From positions 30,907,250-30,971,249 of the forward strand of contig OY783192.1 in assembly GCA_963678675.1 (NCBI GenBank): 64,000 bases of DNA. Direction: 5' to 3'. The translations under genes and the position numbers were made by a program. Numbering within the stretch: position 1 is the stretch's first letter; the number at the start of each line of letters is the position of its first letter. The notes under the pieces were generated by a model, which saw only the letters and a list, made by a program, of their open reading frames with translations, was not told the origin of the DNA and ran no database searches. This document shows positions 56,177-64,000 of the stretch, piece after piece. Source of the stretch: Xiphydria camelus. Lineage: Eukaryota; Arthropoda; Insecta; Hymenoptera; Xiphydriidae.

Positions 56177-57137
56177 CACAGAGAGTTAAATTAATTATAA
56201 TTTCACGTCCACACAACTCTATTCTGCAATTATTCTACATGGATTACCTGTATCGAATTTTTTATAGACGGTTCTTCGATAATATCGCGTTTTTTTTCCA
56301 CATTTCCCACGCTGCACCGCAGCGAGTTTTGAGACAATTGCCAGGAGAGATCGATTGAGACGTCTGCGCCCTCCTTAAATTTATCGACGGAAGGACCTCG
56401 CGATCGGCGGTCCCGGAGCGAGAGTCGCCGAAAACCGGCAAATTTCTCGGGGATACCGGCGGTGGCGCGTGTAATTGTCGGCGCGGGATCGCCTGTAAAT
56501 CAATCGGCCGGGGGGGAAGGGGGGACGCTCGTTCCGGGACGGCGATGCGAATCGAATACGCGGGCTGTAAAGAGGCGTGGGTACGCACAATGTACTTCGG
56601 TGCACGGCGTCGGCAGAGGCTGCGCGCCGTCCTCCTTGGTAGCTGTTAAAAGCACCATATTTCATGTCAGGAGCGACATGAGTTGTAGGTGGATCTGATT
56701 TGGAAAGGGTAAGGAACACACCGTAAGGAACACACCGGAGTCAAAGACGTGGCTAACGTACTTGTAGACTGTCCTCTTATTCGACCATAAAACTTATGAC
56801 CCGGGAAAGAACTGGCCTTCCCGTCGCTGTCGTGGAATTTCACGACGATAAGAAGCGGCTTACAGCGACGGACGAGAACAATGACAAGGGGGCGACGGTA
56901 GCGATAGTCCTTATCGCCGCGGAATCGCGATGCTACATTTCGAGCGACAACCGCGACGACCGAGAAAACGCGTGTCGCGGAGGTTCGTGATATGATGTAA
57001 ACGAGACGATTTTCTTTTTCCGTTTCAACGGGCGCGTATGTCCGAACGACGTGCAATAAACAGCGCATTAATTATGTCGATTAGGATAAATCAGTATTAA
57101 CAGTACGATCGTTATTATGACACTTCAGTTTTATTTA
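56177..57137. other. Non-coding; nothing recognised
   Basis: GC-rich 56330-56640 and 56800-56990, with opposing chance frames. Confidence 0.3.
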
Positions 57138-57396
57138 CATTGAAAAGAAAAATTTAGTCAATCAAACCAAAACCTTGGATACGATGACCAAACTATTTAG
57201 TAAAATATGGATCCTCTTTATCTGTGTTTGATTTGACTGATCACTTTTTGATTAGAATAATGAACCATTTAGTGGGAGTAACATTGGGTTGGAATAACTT
57301 GATATTTGGTTCGACTGACCAGTATTTCGATTAAAATAACTAAACGTGTTTAAATAGACTCGTTTTGTCATTTCAACCTAATTATTTTTCCCAGTG
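57138..57396. mobile_element. CACTG-family MITE, left end mutated
   Basis: Starts CATTGAAAAGAAAAATTTAG and ends 'AATTATTTTTCCCAGTG', with AAACTATTTAGTAAAATATG and 'GACTCGTTTTGTCATTTCAA' blocks. Confidence 0.7.
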
Positions 57397-57419
57397 AAAG
57401 TTCTCAGAGAAAAGAAAAG

Positions 57420-57575
57420 ATTTTTCGGTAACTTACTCTCTGAATCTGAATTAGTCGGAATGACTGATGATCGGCGAATAATAGCTGAGTCAACTAAAAA
57501 TATAATTATCAACTACCATTCGCTGATTATCAGTCATATTAGCTGATTCCGATTAAGAAAGTAATTACTAATTAG
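57420..57575. repeat. Inverted repeat (hairpin relic)
   Basis: GAATCTGAATTAGTCGGAAT and 'GACTGATGATCGGCGAATA' pair with 'CGCTGATTATCAGTCATATTAGCTGATTCC' downstream. Confidence 0.5.
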
Positions 57576-59699
57576 TAATACCAACCGAATGAAATAATCG
57601 TGTGGATCGATTATTTCCAAAACACCGTCGAGCATTTTCTACGAATTATAGAGAAATATAAATTGAGAAACGCAACGAGAGGAGGACCCTCGAAATGGGG
57701 TAATGGCACCAGTCAGCAATTCCCATTTTCTTTTCCATAAATGGTTTCCTCATACCTCAAATATTAATTATACAGCATGGATGGCTAATATCTATCGTTC
57801 AAAAAAATGTAATTTTCAATGTAAAAGTAGCACCATAGTTTTGAATCTTGGCTTGACGTCATTCAGCAGTGAACTAGTTAATCGAGAACCTCTGATCACA
57901 CATTACAAGTGCGCCAGCTCCGTGGATTGCGCGCCACTGGTGCCCGAATGATTTAACGATCTGTCAGAGATCAAGGCGCGCAAATTTGCATTACTTTGAT
58001 AATTTTTTTCTCACAATCGAGCACGAGTATCACGTTTTTTTTTTTTCGAAAACTGTCGTCGAAAACATTTAACACCTTACATAAAAATGATTTTTCCCAA
58101 AATCGTGCCACTACCCCACTCGCAGCTTCCGAGGGACATCCGCGTCTCTCCCGGATAGATTTCACCCCTCCCCCCGCAAGACGTTCTCCGATCCTGCGTC
58201 CGGAATCCGGAAACCGGCCGCGAGCGCGGGTCGCAGCTGCGGCGAATTCTTGGCGCAATCCGTCTTGCAAAAGCACCGGGCGCGTGCGTGCGTGGGTGGT
58301 TGGGGCCGTACAGCCGCGCGCGCCTGCGAATGCGCCACAGGGATACCGCGCGCGCGTAGCGGCTGCGCGCAAATAAATAATCTCTCGGAAATCTCGCGCG
58401 CATCTCCGAATAAGACGTAAATGGAGATTCAGCGAGATTCCGCATCGATTTCCATCTGATCTGGTATCCGCGCTCTCCTCCGAGGCTCACCGCGGGCCAG
58501 GTGGCTCCTCTCTCACCCTCTCCGCCCTTTCCACCTTCGTCCCCCTCGCTCCGGCGGACACGCTCGAGTTACGCGCGTTGCGAAATTGTCCAGCTCCGCG
58601 GTTCGCCTCGTCGCCGCGCGGTTTTTGCTGGCGCGAGCGGCGGCGCGCTCGCCGAGATAATCTCCGCCGCCGTCGGAAGGAGAGAGAGAGAGAGAAAGAG
58701 AGAGGGATCGCGCTCGTTTCTTCGCCCTGCTGCGTCCGAATCGCTAATTCCATCGGGACGCTCGGAATGCGTCCGCGCGATGTACGGCGGGAAATTACCG
58801 TTGTATTTGTACAGACGCGGAGTTACGTGTTAATTATGGATATCGCCGCGTCGTTACCGACGTCGATTTATCGACGCCACCAGTATTTATGCGCGGTGCG
58901 CGCGTGTACAATGCGTGCGCTCGTGCGCGAATCCGCGTACCTGTGTGTTACAACGTCGCGGCGGAGGCGCGCGCCGAGCAGCGCGGTGTTTCGGCGCGAA
59001 TCGTTAATTATCCGACGTAATCGAGATGCCTCCGCCGGCGGGTTATCGCGGGCCGGGTCCGCAATTAAAAGCCGATTAAGATCCCGCTCGTCGATTCGCC
59101 GAACCTGCGCGAGAATATCGCGTACGCGCGCGATTCTGTACCCGGTAGTTTGCGCGCGCGCGCGCGCAGGGATTATGAGGGAGGGGGAGAAAGACGTTCG
59201 TCTCGCGTATCTGGATCGCAATTACGGGCGAGAAATGCCGGGGAATCCCGTGCGTCAATTAATTAAGATCGCGTTCGCCGTGCCGGGAAATTGCGCGCTG
59301 CCGCGCGCGGGCGAGCGATTCGCCGTGGAAAAATGCGCGCGAGTAGATGAGTTCGCTTTGGATGATGAATTTCGTCGGTCGTGCCGGAGAATTAGCATCG
59401 CCGGACTTGAAACTTTAACCGGCGACGTAACTCGAGTCACGCGGGGAGCTGCGCGTACCTACTCCCTCCGGCGTAAAGCTATCGCGGGATCGCGAGTGCG
59501 GAGCGCGCTCGCGAAAGAATAGGAACGCGCGGGCACTCACTGTCCGATCGAGATCGGGAGGTAGGAGTGGAATCTTCGCGCCGCGGATTATGATTTTTTC
59601 CGTCTCGTCCTCAGCGCGACTACGGATTTCGCGGTGGGGTTCTTGATGCATGCGGTTGAACGATATAAAAATAACTGGAGTAATTTAGCATTCATGTGG
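57576..59699. other. CpG-rich block; long chance frames, no gene accepted
   Basis: 58080-59650 is very CpG-rich. It holds the longest open frame of the window (58578-59522, 314 codons), but the product is about one-fifth Arg with no domain, all frames on both strands are open here, and a GA microsatellite (58680-58705) contributes. No splice structure was found. Confidence 0.4.
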
Positions 59700-59850
59700 A
59701 CACGGAGAGAACAGTTCATTTATAGTTAATAAATGAAGAAGTACTTGAATACGGTGAAATAGATACATTTCATTGAGACAAATAGGTATTTATTAACTAT
59801 TACTGGTAGCTGTTTAGAATCAAATAAATATTCCAATATTTGATAATTAG
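59700..59850. mobile_element. CACCGAG-family MITE fragment
   Basis: ACACGGAGAGAACAGTTCAT and AGTTAATAAATGAAG at the left, then a few family blocks; the right end is lost. Confidence 0.5.
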
Positions 59851-59894
59851 TTTTCCGCTCGCGACTTCATCCGCGTGGATCTCGAAATATAATA

Positions 59895-60247
59895 AATAGA
59901 AATAGAAATTTGCATGGTTTTAACTACAAAAATAACGGAACTCTCATACAAACCTGCGTCCCCTATTCAACCCCCTTAAGAGACAATTTTCTAAAAATTC
60001 CTGAAACACGCATTTCTTAATTTCGAACCAAAAGACGAAATACCAATTTTCACGGATTTATTTTCAAAAATGACGGATTTTCATACAAACTTACATCCCC
60101 TATTTTATCACCTCAAGGAAAAAATTTCGTAAAATTCTTCCTTGGTGGATGCTTACGTCATAAAAGAAACCTACTGTCGAAATTTCATGTAATTAGCTTC
60201 AGCGGTTTCAGCTTAGCATTGATGAATCAATCAGTCAGTCAGTCAAG
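59895..60247 (+). mobile_element. 3' end of an RTE-like non-LTR retrotransposon
   Basis: Shows the layout typical of RTE 3' regions: CATACAAACCTGCGTCCCCT and CATACAAACTTACATCCCCT modules, then 'GAAATTTCATGTAATTAG', CTTCAGCGGTTTCAGC and a terminal (AGTC)n tail at 60230-60247. 5' truncated; no reverse transcriptase frame remains. Confidence 0.6.
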
Positions 60248-60302
60248 TATACGTTTATTAATTACGAATAGTCAGTCAAGTATACGTTTATTAATTACGA
60301 AT
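60236..60302 (+). repeat. 33-bp perfect tandem repeat, two units
   Basis: The unit AGTCAGTCAAGTATACGTTT plus ATTAATTACGAAT occurs twice without mismatch, directly after the RTE-like tail. It looks very recent. Confidence 0.85.
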
Positions 60303-61074
60303 ATATTGTTTTCCCAGAGGAGAAATGCATTTTTTAAAATAGTGATTGCAGTCTTACTATGCGCTGCATAATTGCATTACCCGTTATACTATACACAAAC
60401 GATGAAGAAAAATCATGAAATTCTTCTCCCCATGAATATTATTACTTTTCGCGCAAAACTATAGAATCACCCAATCGAGCGCGGAGAATTTAACATGCGC
60501 GTCTCGCACTGAAATAACTGCGCGAGTTACCAGCGACAAGCCGGAGAACGAGAGGAGGCGATCGGTCCGGATTCTGTAACGGCCTTAAGGGCCCCGACAC
60601 GGCTCCCAGGTGGCCTAGACATTCGTTGCGACCGTGAGGTCTGGCAGGCAAATGCGAGTCCTAAAAAATCCACGGGACCGTGGACTGCCAGCACCGTCCG
60701 ACTACGAGGAGCTTGAGCCATCTACGGGACCTTTGTGTGGTCGCGCCGCCACACCTGCACCGTCCCTTGCACCGCTTCGCTGTACCAACCTGGCATGGAT
60801 GGGACGAAGGAATGGGGCGAGGGGGGACGTCGGCGGGGCGAAGAGGAGGTTGGAATATAGGCCCCGTATAGGGAAGAAGCCTCCAGGAAGTCGACGACGA
60901 GGAGGGTGACGCGCGACGACGAGGAGAACGCTCGACTTTCCGTTGCAGTCGCCTTCCTCGGCGCGACTGCGGTACCTGCGCTCGAAAGTGCGCGATATCT
61001 CGTCTCCGAGGATCGTTCTCGGCTCAGCTGTTGCCTCATGGAAAAACTGATACACGTACATTTTAGTGTATTTG
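60303..61074. other. Non-coding; GC-rich 60530-60990
   Basis: Opposing frames with Arg/Pro-rich products. Nothing recognised. Confidence 0.3.
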
Positions 61075-61328
61075 CATAGAGAGAAAGAAAATTAGTTGCG
61101 TCTGCTGAAAATTACTTGCAGGTTCGCAAATAATTATTTATTTATACAAATGAAATTTTTTAATACATCAATTCACTATCTCTTCCTTATAATCGTATGG
61201 GATAATATATGATTGCAAGAAAAAAATATTTGACGAATATGGAAAAAAGATGAAATTAACGTAAATAAATAATTTCTTGCTACCCCACGAGTATCTTTTA
61301 GTATATCCAACTAATTCTTTTTCTCGGT
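61075..61328. mobile_element. ACTTGC-foldback MITE copy 1 of an adjacent pair
   Basis: AATTAGTTGCGTCTGCTGAA on the left and 'TATATCCAACTAATTC' on the right. The inner hairpin is shared with 16048-16304. Confidence 0.7.
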
Positions 61329-61398
61329 GCAATAAATGAAATGCACATGGGGTTTTTGGATGTTTTGCTGTACTGAAGAACATTTTTTTCTCAGAAAC

Positions 61399-61652
61399 TA
61401 TACAGAGAAAAAGAATTAGTTGGACCTACTAAAAATTACTTGCAGTGTCGCAAATAATTGTTTATCTACATCAAAATGAAACTTTTTAATACATCAATTT
61501 GATCTCTTCCTTACAATCATGTGAGATAGTATGTGATTGCAAGGAAGAAATATCAAATTAATATGAAAGAAGATCTAATTGATGTGAATAAATAATTACT
61601 CGTGACCCCAGAAGTAATTTTTAGTAGATGCAACTATTGCTTTTTCTTTTGT
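61399..61652. mobile_element. ACTTGC-foldback MITE copy 2 of an adjacent pair
   Basis: ACAGAGAAAAAGAATTAGTT to 'GTAGATGCAACTATTGC'. Copies 1 and 2 flank GTGCTGAAGAACA-type sequence also seen beside the copy at 16.0 kb, so they seem to hit the same host element repeatedly. Confidence 0.7.
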
Positions 61653-61824
61653 ATAGTAAATTATAATGTAAACTATCACGATGTAACGTTTTCGAAGGAA
61701 AAATTACTGTGTATCGCATCGTAAAAACATACGAAAACCTACATGTGTGCTTCTTTTATTGTAAATACAGTAAAATTTACCGGTCAATCAATAATTATTG
61801 CCTCCTATAATATTAAATAACACA

Positions 61825-61955
61825 TAGTCTCACTAAACAGCCACTGATTGATTCCTACTAAATAATAATTAGTCTCACTATATAGTCACTGATTCACTAA
61901 TAATGATTGATTCCTATGAAATAATAATTACTCTCACTAAATAGTCACTGATCAG
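61825..61955 (+). repeat. Degenerate tandem repeat (TAGTCACTGATTGATTCCTA-like, about three units)
   Basis: AGTCTCACTAAACAGCCACT, AGTCTCACTATATAGTCACT and 'ACTCTCACTAAATAGTCACT' recur with AATAATAATTA between them. Confidence 0.6.
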
Positions 61956-63209
61956 TCTTTCCGTGCATTCGACCGTGGAATAAATTGCGTCCAATTTGAC
62001 GAGGACTCGGCTATTAATAATGCCTCTTTCACCTCTTTTATACTTCAGAGAAATAATTAAGACGAAAATTAATCGAAACCTGAATTAAAGCTCGCGTACG
62101 AAAATACCTCGATCGCGAATCACCCTGTACGTAGAGGCCGCTATATGAATTACCCCGCGAGCGAAGATGCACCGCGATACTCGCGGTACTTCGTACGTTG
62201 CAGTCAGTGAATATACTTGCGCGCGCGCGCGCGAAATAAGACGGTATAAAGGAGAGGCGAGAGCCGGTCGAAGAGACGGAAAAGCCCCGAGCTTCCGTTA
62301 ATCGTCTTTCGTCGGCCGAGAAGCAGGAGACGCGAGGATCTCGCGTTTAGCTCGCCTCCGGATCGATCTTATTCCGGGACAGTCGTTCGTCGAGAACGCG
62401 ATTACTCTTCGTTTCGGTGAGAAAGTGGACGACCCGCCTTAAATCGTGCCACCTCGCGTCCCGTGTAGGGCTCGCGCGCGCGCGCGCGCGCGCGCGAAGT
62501 GGTGCTCGCCACTTCGCACGGGATAAATCATTGATCGTATCTGACGCCGGGTTTTTCGATTTTTCTCCCTTCGAAACGCGCTATTGAGACGCCCGTGGTA
62601 ACGGATCGCCCTATACACACCTCGCCTCGCCTCGGGGCTGCAACGCGGGTGCAACGACGCGCTCCCGTGTACCGGCCGCGCTCGGCGCTCGCGCGTCTTC
62701 GGGAGGAGAGGAAAAATCGCGTCCGCGCGGGAGAAATATCTGTATAATACGTCTTCGAGAGTGGGCCGATGCCGCGCTCACGGGACTTTGCGCGCAAATC
62801 ACGGGGAATGACGGACGCTCGGCGCAGCGGGGTTCACGAAAATGGAACGCGATATGAGTTTCGATGCGCGAACATATCTGCGCTATTTCTCTCGATGCGT
62901 ATCGCGTACGCGCACCTTCGACCGACAATGAGCGACGTCCACTCCGATCGCGATTATCTCGTTACTAGGCGATGGCTGTGATGCATGACTCCGATCAGTT
63001 ACGCTCGCTGAAAGACCATCGGCTGCGAGCTTCTCGGTCGTCGGTGTGACGAGATGATAGATTTCCCTTCTGACCCTACGCCCACGTATGGGCGAGAGTG
63101 CCCTTTGTGCGAGAGGAGAGAAGATTAAGAGAATCCTCTTATACGGTTTACCCCGCTCCTCCTTGAGTTACGCGGATTGCCTCGTCACACGGAAAAGAAA
63201 AATTTCCAA
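61956..63209. other. CpG-rich non-coding block
   Basis: It contains (CG)n at 62473-62496 and TATA-like sequence at about 62243. Opposing Arg-rich frames; no exon supported. Confidence 0.35.
62473..62496. repeat. (CG)n microsatellite
   Basis: About twelve uninterrupted CG dinucleotides, unusual in animal genomes where methylated CpG decays. Suggests weak germline methylation here. Confidence 0.9.
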
Positions 63210-63660
63210 ACCGCAATGTCTCGGGTGGCTAACTAAGTATACAGTTATCTCAACAAATATGTAATTACAGTAGTGAAAATTTAATTGAGGTAACTCGATA
63301 CTCAGCTGCTTCAATTAAACAATTGTTCAGATAACTGTACATTTATTTCGACACTCGTAACATCAAAATTTAGTTGAATCAAACCAATTTTGTTCACAGT
63401 GTAATTAACGCAATGTCTCCACGGTTCGTCTGACAAAAAATTTTGTTGAAACGAATCAACTCGGATTGATTTAAAAAAATAGTGAAGTTGAATTGATTTC
63501 CATCTACCAAGAAAACGAATTTTATCGAATGAAACGACAAAAATTTAGTTTTTCCAACTATATACAGTTCAACCAAACACACAATGGTTATAGTTTGACG
63601 AAATTTAATCTTAGATCAAAACGACTTGATTGGAATAATTACATTTTTTCTCAGTGCACT
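63210..63660. repeat. Dispersed repeat, sister of 21240-21590
   Basis: Shares ordered blocks with 21240-21590 (TAACTCGATACTCAGCTGCT, 'AAATTTAGTTGAATCAA', GTGAAGTTGAATTGATTTCC). Ends in a TTTTTTCTCAGTG terminus at about 63657, so it is probably a large CACTG-type element. Confidence 0.55.
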
Positions 63661-64000
63661 AGTGCCGTTGCTCGACTTTTGAGTTTTTATTGAATTTTTC
63701 GAAGATTCCTGGAAGTGTCTTTCAGGTGGAGAACTTAATGACGTAGGATGTGGTGATACGTGTATGCATTTGAATCAGTTAAGAAAAAAAAAACTATTTA
63801 TCATCATAGACTTTTTCATTTACGTCGCTAGACTCGGTTTTTATAATATTTGAGATTTTAAATGAAAATTTCGTAGGCCCGTTCGATGTTATCCTACTTT
63901 TTGGTCCCCTTTGTCCGTTTAATCAAATAATTATTTATCACGTTTCTTCGTTCGGTCAATTGCTCTGAGGGAAAATGAAGTTTTATAGCGGTCGGAGGAG
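63661..64000. other. AT-rich non-coding to window end
   Basis: Nothing recognised. Confidence 0.3.

Noticed and set aside
58578..59522. Longest open frame in the window (314 codons, + strand)
   Set aside because: The product is Arg-rich with no recognisable domain, the region is CpG-dense so stops are scarce in all frames, and long frames overlap on the other strand.
1..64000. tRNA, rRNA, CRISPR or bacterial-type operons
   Set aside because: No convincing A/B-box pair, rRNA core sequence or regular spacer array was seen; short direct repeats here are tandem duplications or transposon ends.

Overview
This is a stretch of animal nuclear DNA, most likely from an insect. Introns are short and GT-AG, AT-rich transposon blocks alternate with GC-rich stretches full of CpG, and small foldback DNA elements are very dense. 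The CpG richness and these element families suggest a hymenopteran such as an ant, but that is inference. I see no bacterial operons, rRNA, CRISPR array or convincing tRNA.

Only one gene can be reconstructed with confidence. It lies on the + strand at about 32.0-38.5 kb in eight coding exons. All seven splice junctions agree in phase, and the product is about 527 residues. It is a Cdc20/Fizzy-family WD40 activator of the anaphase-promoting complex, best matched to protein cortex (cort): it has a C-box (DRFIPRR), a divergent beta-propeller and a C-terminal Ile-Arg tail.

The locus has been heavily rearranged. (1) The promoter and first exon were copied to 0.14-1.5 kb, about 30 kb upstream; that copy lost its reading frame and received a 607-bp transposon. 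(2) The second intron holds a palindrome of about 1.4 kb whose arms each carry a decayed version of the C-box exon. One arm holds a 224-bp transposon that the other lacks. (3) The sequence just after the stop codon is tandemly duplicated, in units of about 600 bp.

The remainder is mostly transposon debris. It includes a large CACTG-ended family with TA target duplications, a CACCGAG-ended family, two unrelated TTAA-flanked piggyBac-like MITEs, a Harbinger-like MITE inside an LTR, LTR fragments at 11.6, 14.9 and 52.8 kb, an RTE-like 3' tail at 60 kb, several long hairpin elements and local tandem duplications. GC-rich blocks (2.1-3.8, 12.5-13.8, 18.8-21.0, 22.3-24.0, 58.1-59.6 and 62.1-63.0 kb) contain long chance open frames. 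Three short coding-like stretches (11.84-11.94 kb +, 20.28-20.43 kb +, 27.95-28.13 kb -) are listed as low-confidence exon candidates of unknown identity.
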